DNA of 64,000 nt from Cladopsammia gracilis (GCA_022457155.1 JAJGOT010000002.1:533501-597500); one strand, 5' to 3'; positions 10,443 through 22,564 are shown, counted from the first letter of the stretch. The notes: generated from the letters alone by a model not told the origin. Numbers and translations: made by a program.

Positions 10443-11677
10443 TTTTATTTTTTGCATGGCAAATGCTGCCTTAGGTTAGACTGTGAGCTGTCTCTTAATT
10501 TTCTCACGTGGATCAAGGGCATTAGCCCGAGGCGGTCGCAGTTTAGCCTTGATTAGGAATGTATATCGTGTTAGGAAACACCTCTTTGGACTGGACAATG
10601 AGTTAGGACAACAAGCTGGAATAAGCATATTCTAGCCTTGCAATGTCACTTACCCAGAATTTGAGGCTTTGTTAGTCTTGACCGCTAAGTGTCTTGCACC
10701 ACAACTTTCCTATTAGAACAAAACAAGCAAAAGTTGAATAACTAGAACAACTACGTGGAACTTACCGGGGCCCAGTGGGACACTGGATTGCATAAATATA
10801 GTTAATCTCTCGCACCCCTCCCCCGTGTTCTGTGGAGGCTAATACTGACGTAATTCACAATCAGAGACAAAAACTCTGAAAGTCGCTTTAGTGTTATTAT
10901 TCCGCCATATTAAAAATACCAAATCGTGGCTCGAATGCTGCTTTAGTCTTTTAAATTCGCGTATAGGACCGGGCATTGTACGCGATGAGGCAAAAATTAA
11001 GAAAACTTTCGCATATTTACATTTTCGCTAATAATTTTTAAAACAATTTCGTAAAACAAAGAGGTTTTTCCAGCAAAAAGTTTGAACACCTGCTTAGATG
11101 TAAGTAATGTTAATAGTTATTGTGTCAACTTATAATAATATTATAATTTTCTTTGGTCTACATTACACTTCTCATAGAACAAACATGCATGTTTATGGAG
11201 AGCCTGTAGTGTTGAAGAATCCCAGTAAGCATGATTTGATGACAGAGAAACAAACTGCATATATGGACATAATAAAGTGCTTATTTCTTGATGACTGAGT
11301 ATCATTGGTTAATTCACTGCACATTGAAATGGAGGCATTTGATTGTAAGGCAGTGGCATTCATCAATATGACCTATAGTAATTGTAGACGAAGTATGTCT
11401 TTCCTGAACTGGGTAAACTGGTAATTTGGTGCAAAGCCTTGATTAGATTCTACTGTTTGTATAGTAACTTTTAATGCATCTGCAACTGCTTAAATAATAA
11501 GTGCATCAGCCCATGTACCTTGAATACACATATTATTCAGATATCTTAGCCATGAATTTTCATAGTTTTATCCTCTCACCTTCATGTCATTGATGGGTAG
11601 GCAACAATAAGAATTAAATGGCAATTGTGTTCATCTCTTTGTTCTGTATTAAAAAAGAAAATTATATTCTGAATTCA
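10443..11677. other. No recognisable gene
   Basis: AT-rich stretch with one unrecognised 63-codon frame at 11107-11298. The 3' end of the Helitron may lie near 11600-11677 on the minus strand, but I could not identify a CTRR end with its hairpin. Confidence 0.45.
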
Positions 11678-12882
11678 TTATTCATGTAGAAGGTTAAGGT
11701 GGCAAAGGTACAGAAGTGGTAACAGTCCACCTGCCTTGTTGCTGTCAGCATTCTGTGCATGACGACCACTGTTGTTCGCTTTGATTTTGGCAACGGGATG
11801 ATGTGGCAATTTATTACACTCAAGCAGCTTCACTTTATTTCGGTCCCACTCTAGGCGATGCATGGGAAAAACGAAAAGACCATGTGCATCCATCCTATGT
11901 AAGAGGTCTTTGCCATGGCTTCTGCGTAAATTGTGACACTGAAATTTCTGTAGCCACTTTACTTGCTCTGGAGTTGTAGAGTATGTGCGCATTGACATCA
12001 ACACATCTCGTAACTGTTGCTCAGAATCTGCTTGCCGGATGATTTGTGTGAGCTCAGCAGCAGTGTCAAAACCTGTCCATACCAAACGACCATGATTAGA
12101 TGGAGCACTGCGTGAATCAGAAATATACGTGGGTGTGTCACATACGGGAGGTAGCTGGACATCATCTCCGAGTAAGACAACTACAGGAACGCCTCCCCAG
12201 GGCTCCTCTGAATTAGCTCCTTTATTCATTCCATAGCGCATGTGCTGTTCCATCCATCCCTGCATGGTACGTCCAAACATAGAACGTTCGTCTCCCACAA
12301 GACCTTAAGATTTTTGCATTTCTCTTGAATCTTCCGAAGAATGGTTACTGAAGGAACTGTTAACTCACTGCAGGATTTTGCTCCAGTCGGGATTTGAAGA
12401 AAGCTGTGAGCAGTGCTACCTTGCACTAGATATGCAGAGTTTCCAGTTGGCGTGATGACCTGGATGGCATTGTTATTTCCAAATACCTGTCGAACCAAGC
12501 GTTGCATGCACTTGATCATGTAGGACTTGCCTGTTCCACCTGTTCCTGAAACAACAGGTCGCAATGGTACATAATCTTGAGGGTGCTCGATGTAGTTCTG
12601 CAGGGTCATCAAAACCAAGCTTACTATGGATTTCTGCTCTGTGTTAAGTGTTGATGGGCACACATCTGGTAAAAGCAAGCTTCCATGCTCTAACCTGGTT
12701 TGTTGAACTTCTTGGATGCGATCCTCAAGCCATTTCTTGGCACCATGGTCTTCAGGGAGTTGAAGAGAGGTGCTGCTCCAGTCATACTCTTCTCCGCCAT
12801 CATCATATTGGAAATCTTCTTCCACTCCTTCGTAGCATTGATTCTGACCAGCATAAATATCAACCCAATCTGGTTGCTGCAC
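11678..12882 (-). pseudogene. Helitron PIF1-like helicase domain, truncated
   Basis: Two overlapping frames make up the helicase. The first (12882-12226) has LNTEQKSIVSLVL and Walker A GTGGTGKSYMIK (codons near 12524-12547), then TPTGNSAYLVQGSTAHSFLQ. A frame change near 12300 leads into GDERSMFG (Walker B-like DE) and then VVVLLGDDVQLPPV (motif III) in 12298-11678. Motif IV-like sequence follows (LVWTGFDTAAELTQIIRQ). The frame ends just after the conserved KAGG block (HAQNADSNKAGGLL). Motifs V and VI, normally about 100 residues further on, are missing. It would unwind DNA for strand transfer; this copy is inactive. Confidence 0.85.
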
Positions 12883-13019
12883 TGCATCTACTGGTTTATT
12901 TTCTTCATCGTCATCTTCCTAGATGTCTTCTGCATGCCCCTGTGCCTGACATTGCGCTTTCAGGAGTTGAGCCTTAACAAATGTGGGACAGTCGTCTGTC
13001 AGCAGGAATGATTCAAAGC

Positions 13020-15164
13020 GCTCAATTCATGAGGTCTCATCATCCTTCATTTCTTGAATTGTAAACCAGCTAGGCCAGTGGGGGAGGACCATGGTCCTGC
13101 AGTAGTCTTCTTGAAGAGGCCAGGTAGCATGAGTGGCACCACCACTTACCACGGGTACCTTCCCATTCTTTGATGCAAACTTGTACCAAGAACAAAGCTC
13201 ATCATGTGGTCTGGCAAGGTATTTGTCTAATGAACTGCTGGAGGTAGCTGTGTCACCATTACGTTCCAGGCGCCTTGAACCTTTCAGTGATAAGTATGAA
13301 AATTGTCAACTGCATCGCCAGAGTGCTTACCTGCTTAGCTCAAATGAGGCCTCAGGACCACTAATGTCTCGCCGTCCAACAGTCTTCATTAGCATCCAGG
13401 CACAAATCGATCTCCCATACACCTCATCAGCTACTTTAACAGCATTAAGCATGTCCTTGAAAAGGTCTACAGTTGCCCCTGTTGGTTCATTGCCCTTGCA
13501 AGCATATCCGCACACATAGTCAGTGATGCCAATGATTTCATCTGTACTGGGGCTATCAGGATCAGACTTGGACAATATCAAGCTCATGTCACAGTTAGCC
13601 CTCCATGCTTGCAGGTGATATTGTGAGTGCTGTATTACATGCGGATGATCTCGTGGTAGCTCAAGGCAAGAAGCTCCATTACGGTCATTGACAATCTCTG
13701 GAGTAGTACGAGGTTCCTTGCCGCAGTTAAACTCTGATCCAAACTCCATGCGACACACCGTTCTTTTGGTTGCAAACCAGGTCCTGGGTGATGAGGAGTT
13801 CTCAAACAGTAGTCGGAGCAGGCATGAATTCTGACACGATTTACCAACTGCAGATGATCTTCAAGCACTGCATCTTGTGTTGATGCAATATCCATAAGCA
13901 TCTTGATTAATGGATCTTCATCTGGTAAAGGTTCAGCTGTACCCTCAGGTGGTGGCCAAAATTCCTTCCTTGGCTCTCCATTCTCATCATTACCAGCTGG
14001 ATGTGATGCCGTCATGTCAAAGTTTTGTTCTGCTCACTGACTCAGCCGAGAAGTATATTTGTCTGTATCACACCCTTGTTCTGTAGCTTCATGGAGAAGC
14101 TGGTGGGGTTCTCTGTCATGTCTCCAGCTCAGTTGATGCCAATGAATTTGTCCACGGGATTTGGCAAATTCTTATCAGTACCAGTAGTCAGTAACACCAA
14201 ACACGGGCTTCACCACCTTGTCATGGTATGCCTGAGTGCGCATATCAAAGTAACTTACCACAACATGAGTGTTCTCTTGAACTGCCTTGAACCGTGCATT
14301 GCTGTCTTCTTGCAGATCAACTGTTTTACCAGTGGTCTGCACAATGTACTGCTTCAGAAGTCTTCTAAGGGGAGGGAAGTAGAATTCTGCACAGCTTCCA
14401 GTCATGAAAAATGATGGCAGCCCAAGCTTTTCGTTGACCATAAACTGTATCAAAGTTCGAGGCTCTCTGCGTCTTTGTTCCCAATGCTGTGAGGTGCCAC
14501 GAAGACTTGCACCAAAGTACAGTAGCCTGTTCACAACGGTAGTGTCACCCCTGGCAAAACGTTCTTGCAGGTCGGCCACAGTGATGTGTGGATCTCCGAG
14601 TTGTTGATCAACAAAGTATCTGCTCTGTTGTAGTGCACGTTACCTCATGATCATGTTGTGCACGACAAATTTCCATACTTTGTGCTTGGCAAACCGCCCA
14701 TCTTGGTACCACAGCAAATGTTCTGCCCACTCGTGAAGACATGTACACGTTCTTGGACGGTTTATATGAAAATCACCCTGATCAGTTGGGAACAAGCAAG
14801 GAAAAGCCATAGTGAAAAAGTATGGTGTTGTGAACTCTGACGCTGGAGTGGAGTTTGTCGTGGGCCATGGGATTACAGGGCGTTCTGCTGATCGGGTTGC
14901 ACTGTTATCATTAGGTGGTTCAGGATCGGTTGTTAGCTGGTTCACTGTAGACCGTATCTGTCCTTTCACATTCACTCCTGGCTCCGGGAGGAGAACTCCT
15001 GAGACAGTGGAGACATCTTCAGTGTCTACATCTCCAGGGTCTACTTGGTGTGGGGCTGGCCCTCTGTCATTCGTTCTGAGATTTGGCAATTCTCCATCAC
15101 AAGGTAAGGCAATGATGCGAGAATCAATAACAATGTCAGCATAGCTGATGTTGTTCGCTTGCAA
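13020..15164 (-). pseudogene. Helitron Rep (HUH nuclease) region, broken
   Basis: Blocks in order on the minus strand: 15164-14640 contains FTMAFPCLFPTDQGDFHINR and ends FVVHNMIMR. Block 14579-14175 contains LGLPSFFMTGSCAEFYFPPL and VVVSYFDMRTQAYHDKVVKP. A frame change then gives EFAKSRGQIHWHQ at about 14171-14133, with the two-histidine HUH-type motif HWH. Block 14015-13635 has HLQLVNRVRIHACSDYCLR. Block 13758-13327 has HLQAWRANCDMSLILSKS and ITDYVCGYACKGNE, the usual position of the catalytic-tyrosine region (Y-x-x-x-Y-x-x-K). The Rep nicks the element and joins it to target DNA. All expected parts are visible, but in different frames. Confidence 0.85.
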
Positions 15165-15991
15165 CCAACGGAGTGCTTCTTCTACACGTCGCCGGCTGAC
15201 TCTTTATGGGTCTCGTTTTTTTATGGGTGTCGTTTTTTCCTTGTCGGCGCACTTGAATGATGTCTATGTCCGATGGTAATTGTGGGAGAATTGTTGCTGG
15301 TTCCTGAACAGCCTGAGGGAATGCAATGCAGTGACCCTTTGCAGCAATGCCACCATGCTTCAACAAATGGACATGTATTGTTGAAGCAATTCTGGCTATA
15401 AGCATCTGCTCTGCATCAGTCAAATTACTTAGCTCATCCGGAATACATCCTGGATCCATATTGTTGTCAGCAGACCAAAATCTTTGTGGATTTTTATCTT
15501 TTTTACAACGATTGCAGAAATCTTCAGTTATAGTTGCTTTATTTGTTAAACGTCTTTCTTTGCACACTTCACAGAAGGTAAATCTGTAGCATAACTGGTC
15601 AAGTTCAAAGCGTGAATGGCACAATAAGCACGATTTTCTTGCCCAGTCGATCCTGCGGGTGGTGGTGGTGGTGGTGGTGGCAGATCCTGAATAACTTCTC
15701 TTAACCTTTTTTCTCTTTTGCAATTCTTGGCAAATTTCGCCTCTCTCTTGTCCTGCATTCATCTGGAGTTTCTTCGCCTGATTTCGCATGCTCGTATCTT
15801 ATGCCCACTGTACGTGCCCTGTCTAAAAGAGATAGTGGCTCAATTACACTTACTCCTCCATCTTCTATGCCACTGTGTCCAACATTTTCCTCACCAAGCT
15901 GCTGGTCTGCATGTGTCAGAGATGTTGGTGATGATATGGGAAATTGTCCATGGCAAATGCTGTTGCGACACATCACCAACACCACTTTCAA
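15136..15991 (-). pseudogene. Helitron N-terminal cysteine-rich region
   Basis: The 217-codon block carries three cysteine pairs, CLLC, CEVC and CNRC, in about 65 residues. Then come a DPGCIPDELSNLTDAEQMLI block and HGGIAAKGHCIAFPQAVQE. I recall this order as the N-terminus of cnidarian Helitron proteins (a DUF6570-like region). It includes a short CAC/GTG trinucleotide run coding threonines (about 15658-15680). A further minus frame (15991-15701) overlaps and may carry the start. The cysteines probably bind zinc and recognise element DNA; this role is inference. Confidence 0.75.
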
Positions 15992-16212
15992 TTTCTTCTC
16001 TTTCCCGCTCTTGATTAATTGCTTCCCCTAATGAAGAAAACATACATTTTTACCACACTTGCCGGAAATCTCGCAATCTGGTCGATTCGGGTGGTAAATG
16101 AGAGTGCAGACAACGGTGCTGACACTAACATCATGCAATGCATCACGTTTTGTAACGAAAGTTTGATTTTTTCTTGTCTTTTTTTCTAAATATTGTGGTA
16201 AAAAAAAAACAG

Positions 16213-16387
16213 ATTTCCACCAGTTTTCCGTGATGTGGACTCTTATTTACCACGATTTACATCATCATATGGTCAAAATTTGTTGCTGACTCACTCGGCT
16301 GCGCCTCATGAGTCCACAACATTTTGACCATGTGATGACGTAAATCGTGGTAAATAAGAGTTCACACCACGGAAAACAGGTGGAAAT
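16213..16387. mobile_element. 175-bp foldback MITE, arms about 67 bp
   Basis: The left arm (16213-16279) and right arm (16321-16387) are inverse copies with only a few mismatches. They start ATTTCCACC and include ATTTACCACGATTTAC. The 41-base loop contains ACTCGGCTGCGCCTCATGAGT, itself partly self-complementary (GACTCA/TGAGTC). It has no coding capacity. It lies just 5' of the Helitron on that element's strand, so it may be a separate insertion at the Helitron edge. Confidence 0.85.
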
Positions 16388-17145
16388 TTGCTAATTATGT
16401 ATGCTGTCCATAAATAGCTTGCTTACTTATTTGCGTCTTGCCAATTTTGGTTTAATTTGTCATTATTTTTCTAAAGCTTTAAATTGATGGGCCCCGATTA
16501 AGAATCTGTAATAGAGAAAGGGTAGTGTTTTTAATTCTTGGATAATGAATTACATAATTTATGCTGATGGACACATGCATGCATTTTTTTAATCAGTTGG
16601 TCTTAGTAAAGCCCAAATCGCACCTGCGGACAACTTCCGAATTGTCTGTGACAAATTTGACAGAAATTGGCATACAAAATTGTCGAAGACAACATGTCAA
16701 TTTCCAAGCTAAAATTTGCAAGACAATAAGAAAAGTGCACATAACGGTATGGAAACAATTGTAAAGGTGTGGAGCACTTCGATTTTCAATCTGAGCATGA
16801 AGCCTTTTGAAAGCACACGTGGCTTTAAATCTCATTAGTATGTATTTTATGCTGTATGAAACTGGCTTGTTTTCCCCGCTTTTTTGCAATATTACTCAGT
16901 ACTGTCATTGAACACCGCTAAACATGATTCTATCCCAAAATAATGCAAAGTATTTTTTAATTTCTAATCCTTTTCAAGGCTTTTTCTACTTTTAGTGATA
17001 AAATTGTTTTTGCACACTGCCATTTGCTGTGATAAATTTGAATAAAAAGAAACGTGCTGCACATTGATTTGTTTTTCTCAAAGAAGAGCACTTTTTTACT
17101 ACTAATGGAAGAAAAGGTTTTCAGTTTGTTCAATTAGATTGGGTC
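16388..17145. other. No recognisable gene
   Basis: AT-rich sequence with overlapping unrecognised frames on both strands at 16561-16889. No RNA gene or repeat is evident. Confidence 0.5.
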
Positions 17146-20069
17146 ATGAAATCTCTTTTGTGGTGGAGACGATTCCAGCCGTTGCTGTCTGAACAGTTGG
17201 TAGGCCTCTTACCCAACTTTGCTGAGCATTCATCATTTCCCTAGTTACATCTTCAGGCGCTTGCTTGGCGGTAGATAAACTAACAAGCTCTTTGCTTTCT
17301 GTGAAGGGGTTGTTCCAGCCTTCAATCAGACTCGACTGCTGTTACAGCTTGCTTGTCCTTACATTTTCTTGTAGACAGCATCTCGTCATGATGATAGGAT
17401 GGTCGCTTCACTTGAACCATGTCTCTCAAATGAGCAAGAAAAGAGCATCGGTACTCGGCTATCATATAGAACCTGTTCACTGATCCTGTCTTCAGACTAT
17501 ACTTGGTTATGCCCCCATTTGATTTCGTGTCCTGGTTGACGGTGAATTCCGTGGTCTGCTCTACAGGAATGCGCCCAAAAGGGCTTTCTCCAGCAAGTTG
17601 AACAGAAAACGTCCGAGCCATGAAGTTGGAATACATGTCCGGGTGTGCGGAGGACAGATTCATCATCTCAGCATAGTAGACAGGTAGATACCTAGCATAG
17701 TTGATTTTGTCGTACGCGAAGCACCATGGGATCATGTTGTGAATGGCATGAAAGTGAAGCTGCTAGTTACATCACGAGTTGCTCAAATCAATCCAAGTAG
17801 CACATCCCCCACCATGCGGATATACGACATCGAAAAGCAGGAAAGTGAACCATTCTCAGAGCGCAAACTTTGCTCGTATTGCATCCAGAGCGGATGAATT
17901 ACTTTGAAACAGTCACTGTTCAAAATACTTTCACACTCCTCGGGTTCTACTTCACCTACCATGTCCCTGACCTTGGTTTCGAGGACATGTAGCTTGCGCA
18001 CTTTATTAGCATGGTTGGATGTTAGCCAAGGAATGAACTGCTTCGTAAATGTACTTGTGGATGTGAACAGCACGATTATACATCTTCCCTTCGATAACTC
18101 TAGACACCAATCATTCAGCTAGTACGCCAGATTCAATACAAATATCACTCAAACCTGCATCTTGAAAGTACTTTCCTATGATGGACAGTAGGTTGCAGAT
18201 TGGATGGGATGTCCCTAGGCGAAGAATGATATTTCCATGAAGCTCTCTGTTTTTCCAAGCAACTTCACATGCTTTGGCATATAATGCTTGGTCGAAAACA
18301 ACCACGATCTTGTCCAGAATAAGCCTTTTTCTGATGTCTTCTGACTGGCGCAGGATCTCACTGACAGTGCTCAGCTCTGTAGCTGGGGCATTAATAGTTG
18401 GTAAATAAGCCACCACGTCTTCGCGCACATCCTCCTTGCTTCCTGTTTGGACATTTAAACCGGTCCAGCTTGGTACGTTCTGATTGTCTACATTGGTTTG
18501 TCGTGCTACAGCCCAGATCAGATTCTTTTCTCTAGCTTTCCGGGCTCCTGCCTCCTGGCTGTTCATCATGCTGCTGCTTGCTACGATAAGACCTGGACCG
18601 ACTCTCGCACCGGCAAAGTACGCGGGCAAAGGCTGTTCTTCATGGGCGATGCTCCTTTGTTTACGCTTTAAAATTGGAGGTAGCTGTGTGGGTGGTGGAT
18701 GTGGCCCGAAGACTCTTGGCTGCATGCGATGCCATTTACTCTGTGTGCTACCTCCTCTGGTCAAGGTTTCCTCCAGGCGGTCGATGTTGTCCCACGCTAG
18801 ATTGGTAAATATGTTAGGCTGAATGGTTCCTGGCAGTATTGTCGTCTGATTGAGGTTGACAGCGAGTTTCTGGAGACAAGGCTGTATCATTCTCTTCGAG
18901 CTGGGAATATGACACACCGTGACCAAATCTGTTGAGCATACAGATTACTTCAACATTGCCAGTCAAGTTTTTGACTCTATATGATAGGAGAATCTGCTTT
19001 GGTGGTTTTGCCTTCCCGCAGGTCACTGCGTAAATAAGATCTTGACTGAATGACTCAACTAACATCTTCACTCGTGGAGAGGGATTAGTCAAGTCAGGAT
19101 TAGATGTAAGTAGTCCCAACAAGAAGCAGCAAAGACACTCTGGTACAGGGAACTGATCAACGAATAAATCAGATGGGACAATAGGCCAAGGCATCGTCCA
19201 CTTCATATCTAAAATGGCATTTCGCAAGTGTTCAGCGCTCTGATTAACGATGCCCTGCAATTCTGTGGCTCTAGACTTCACGCTCTTAGTTCACTTTCCA
19301 GGCTTATCTTTTTCACTGTTTCCTTTATATCCAGTTTTACAGGCATAACCAGTAGCTTTCCTTTCTCGTCTGGGAAAATATCTAACGTGGAACCAAACTC
19401 TGACACCAGTTTTCTTCTGAGGTGTTTCCTGGTCGATTCCCTTACCTTTTCTATGCCTGTGGATTGAAGAAAGGACTCCAACTTCTTTGTTAACTCCATC
19501 ATAGTTATTATGACCTGCGAATCAAGAACATCGGTTCTAATAAAATGAAACAAATCCGAAAAGGCATCATACTTGGTATCATCCCCGGGCTCACTTTTCT
19601 CTCGGTGTTGCTGTTGAGTGGGCCTGGTGTAATCACGGTAGCAGGATCTATGGTAGTGTGCTTCTGCTGCGTCGATATCCCTACTTGTAATTGCCAGGAT
19701 CCTCTTATCACATCTCGCGGTAGCTATCTGGCACAGCATCTGGTCCACTCTTAGCTGAGTAGCTTTGAGGAGCTTCTCTAGTGTACGGTTTACATACTTG
19801 GGCCTTTCACAGAAAATGCACTCCTGTTGATAGGCATTGGATGAGGAGGCCACACTTCTTTTTCTCGGCATTTCAAGTGAAGATTCATCTTCATGGATTT
19901 CCTCTTCCAATTCATGTTTTCTTTTGAGCGATTCCAAATCTCTCTAGATAGTAAAGGCACTGCGACATTTCCTATGGTAGAATATCTCGGGTACTTCCCC
20001 TTCTCGGGTATTTCTTGCAATTTTAAGAACGGCCTCATGTTTTCGAATCTCTGCCACTTCTAACAGCAT
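17146..20069 (-). pseudogene. Multi-copy cnidarian protein of unknown role, zinc-motif N-terminus
   Basis: A single coding relic runs over 2.9 kb in at least five frame blocks. A start codon at 20069 opens MLLEVAEIRKHE, then FYHRKCRSAFT (H-x3-C), then one TAG stop at about 19949. The next part (19937-19278) has ECIFCERPKYV and HYHRSCYRDYT, completing C-x2-C and H-x3-C pairs likely to bind zinc. Later blocks have VEVICMLNRFGHGVSYSQLE, FTNLAWDNIDRLEETLTRGG, KIVVVFDQALYAKA, LSIIGKYFQDAGLSDICIES, MIPWCFAYDKINYARYLP, and, in yet another frame below 17322, NPFTESKELVSLSTAKQ. I recall this order as a repeated protein in corals, anemones and some fish, usually unnamed. It is probably element-borne. 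No known catalytic domain is clear to me, although a spaced D, H and E can be picked out. Confidence 0.6.
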
Positions 20070-20766
20070 TGCCCAAGAATCTTAACTTTGGGGGCTGATC
20101 AAATGGTCATCTTCAATTTTCAAACCTTATGAATGATGCAAAATGTTTCTTTACGTCTATCCACATGGCTGCTGACATTGGCTGCATTAGTCAAATAAAA
20201 AAGACAGCCTATTTTAACAGTTTTCAGCCCATGGCTTCATAAATCATTAGTTTTGTTAAGATTTTTCAAGATGACTAGTAAAATATGTGACTGGGAAAAT
20301 ATACATCTTGCATTATAAAAACAAAATATGACGTATTTACCAGTGTAGTTGTATTTTTTTTTCAGGTAAGCAATAATAATTTGCAAGCTGTCTACACTAA
20401 AGACTTGATTTTATACATTTATGATAGGCTGATGTAAACCATGTTCATGTAAAGCATCTATTAATTATGTGTTATTAGTCAAGCCAAGCGCACGACTTAC
20501 ACCACTTATAAAATGGACTCCAAAAAGTAAAAAAGTTCACTTTTTCAAGTGGTTTATAGCCAGAGACGAAGTGTTCGTGACGTCATATCAGTTAATGTAC
20601 CAACTTCAAGCTCGTGGATGATTGGATTTATTTACAACATAAGAAAAAGGAAAATGACGAAACGAAACATATCAAGTAAAAGGAATTTGCATTATTGCCG
20701 GGTTTGGCGAGAGTTCCATTCGATAATGATTTCGTTTTCTTTTCGAGCAACAGATAAATGGAAGTA
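20070..20766. other. No recognisable gene
   Basis: AT-rich intergenic sequence. A plus-strand frame at 20549-20806 runs into the pogo terminal repeat and is not credible as a gene. Confidence 0.5.
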
Positions 20767-21078
20767 CAGTCGGACCTATATTAAGCGGCCACCCTTGGGA
20801 CTTTGAAAACTGGCCGCTTAATAGAGGTTGGCCGTTTAATAGAGGTACAATATAAATTAGATAGAAATGGCAGTTAACGTAATTTTATTGCCTCCCTATA
20901 TAGCAAAACGATTGTTGAAAAGTGAACATATGTGAAGATAAATGCAAAAATCATTGAAACAAAAAATTAAGTGTGAAATGATATATATGATATATCATTC
21001 ATTTCATGTATATCATTTCACACTCACTCCTTTCACAGGAACATATGAACCTACAATTGACCTGCTCCCAACGTCAGT

Positions 21079-21150
21079 GGCTTCGTAGCTCAGTTGGTAG
21101 AGCATATCACCGGTCTTGCGAGGTCACGGGTTCGAACCCCGTTGAAGTCC
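21079..21150 (+). repeat. tRNA-like SINE head, copy 1
   Basis: The 72 bases read GGCTTCGTAGCTCAGTTGGT, the A box, then GGTCACGGGTTCGAACCCCG, the B box. The acceptor stem (GGCTTCG with TGAAGTC) and T arm pair well, but the anticodon arm does not. It is therefore a SINE head rather than a working tRNA. The body continues to about 21230 with CTGCGAGGATCATTC. Confidence 0.75.
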
Positions 21151-21624
21151 TGAATGTTTTTCAGGCTTCTTTTCGCAATTGCTTAAATTGCGTTCACAAC
21201 TGCGAGGATCATTCTTTATTTGAAAAAAATTAAGTGCCCTGTATTTGCGCATTTCAAGTCCGTGCAAAGTTCTAGCTCTAACACAGAGTAAGTACAGTAT
21301 TTTAAGTGTTGAGTATGTACGGAAAAATATGCAAATCTATGTAACAAAAGATCAAGTTTCTTAGGCCTTTTTTGCATCAAGAGTCTGTAAAAAGTTTAGC
21401 TCCAAATATTTCACGGACAATTTATTTAAAATAATCTGTCACTGCTGTTTGCCGTTGTGAAGCTCGGAGTTGTAACGAGGAGATCAAGTCATTTGCCTTT
21501 CCGAAAGATAGGGCAAGGTCCTGGTAACCGTGAAACCGGGCAAAGTGTTGGAGTTGATCGGTGATGCGCTCACTCCTTTCACAGGAACATATGAACCTAC
21601 AATTGACCTGCTCCCAACGTCAGT

Positions 21625-21696
21625 GGCTTCGTAGCTCAGTTGGTAGAGCATATCACCGGTCTTGCGAGGTCACGGGTTCGAACCCCGTTGAAGTCC
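21625..21696 (+). repeat. tRNA-like SINE head, copy 2
   Basis: This is the same sequence as at 21079-21150, carried in the second unit of the 546-bp duplication. It was copied with the unit, not inserted separately. Confidence 0.75.
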
Positions 21697-21967
21697 TGAA
21701 TGTTTTTCAGGCTTCTTTTCGCAATTGCTTAAATTGCGTTCACAACTGCGAGGATCATTCTTTATTTGAAAAAAATTAAGTGCCCTGTATTTGCGCATTT
21801 CAAGTCCGTGCAAAGTTCTAGCTCTAACACAGAGTAAGTACAGTATTTTAAGTGTTGAGTATGTACGGAAAAATATGCAAATCTATGTAACAAAAGATCA
21901 AGTTTCTTAGGCCTTTTTTGCATCAAGAGTCTGTAAAAAGTTTAGCTCCAAATATTTCACGGACAAT

Positions 21968-22270
21968 TTATTTAAAATAATCTGTCACTGCTGTTTGCCG
22001 TTGTGAAGCTCGGAGTTGTAACGAGGAGATCAAGTCATTTGCCTTTCCGAAAGATAGGGCAAGGTCCTGGTAACCGTGAAACCGGGCAAAGTGTTGGAGT
22101 TGATCGGTGATGCGCATGGCCTCAGCAAGGCTCTTGATTGATGGCTCCTCTAATTCCTTGTCGTAGTCGTCATCAATTGAGGTGTCTTCTGAAATGAACT
22201 GAATGTCTAAATCATCATTTAGCAACTCACTTGTGACCTCCTCCCTCCAGTTTGGGTAAAATGGATCCAT
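21968..22270 (-). pseudogene. pogo-like transposase C-terminal remnant
   Basis: The 100-codon minus-strand frame ends in LRASQRQTAVTDYFK, the Q-x-x-I/V-T-D-F/Y-F tail typical of pogo/Tigger transposases. It is preceded by an acidic region (DIQFISEDTSIDDDYDKELE) and an amphipathic helix (LAEAMRITDQLQHFARFHG). The DNA-binding and DDE domains are gone. Unit 1 of the duplication contains a cut-off copy of the same tail. Confidence 0.7.
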
Positions 22271-22564
22271 CAGGATTGTGACTTGTAATTATAGTGGAGA
22301 TTAAATTGCAGTTCTTGTTGTTATCAGTTATCACCTTCATATTATCTGTCACGACAATTTGCTGGCCGCTTAATAGAGGTAAAAAAAAAACAAATACTAA
22401 ACTTGCAACAGCAAAAAGGTGGCAGCGGCCGCTTACTAGAGGTGGCCATTGAATAGAGGTATCGAATACAGCACTTTACTGACAAATAATTTGGGACTTT
22501 GGAAAGTGGCCGCTTAATGGAGGGTGGCCGCTTAATAGGTGGCTGCTTAATAGAGGCCTGACTG

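Larger units (their letters stand above)
11678..15991 (-). mobile_element. Helitron (rolling-circle transposon), decayed
   Basis: The minus strand carries, in Helitron order, a cysteine-rich N-terminal region, a Rep nuclease and a PIF1-like helicase over 4.3 kb. Frame changes and stops break it into about seven open blocks. Helitrons move by a rolling-circle mechanism from a 5' TC to a 3' CTRR end with a hairpin and insert between A and T. Neither end is certain here. The helicase stops early, so the 3' part is probably deleted. Confidence 0.85.
21023..22114. repeat. Exact 546-bp tandem duplication inside the pogo element
   Basis: Unit 1 is 21023-21568 and unit 2 is 21569-22114. I found no difference between them along the stretches I compared. 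Each holds a tRNA-like SINE and part of the transposase 3' end. Identity this high means a very recent duplication, or an assembly error. Confidence 0.85.
20767..22564. mobile_element. pogo/Tigger-like DNA transposon, TA target duplication
   Basis: The left end CAGTCGGACCTATATTAAGC starts after TA at 20765-20766. The inverse right end, CAGTCAGGCCTCTATTAAGC on the minus strand, stops at 22564 before TA at 22565-22566. Both ends hold several subterminal GGCCGCTTAATAGAGG words. CAGT starts and TA duplication are typical of pogo-like Tc1/mariner elements. Only the transposase C-terminus survives inside, so the copy is non-autonomous. It contains a SINE and an internal 546-bp duplication. Confidence 0.85.

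Noticed and set aside
12648..13011. Plus-strand membrane proteins
   Set aside because: The hydrophobic plus frames are the antisense of the Helitron helicase region.
21079..21150. Functional tRNA gene
   Set aside because: The A box, B box, acceptor and T arm fit, but the anticodon arm does not pair and the sequence continues into a SINE body. Two copies arise from one duplication.
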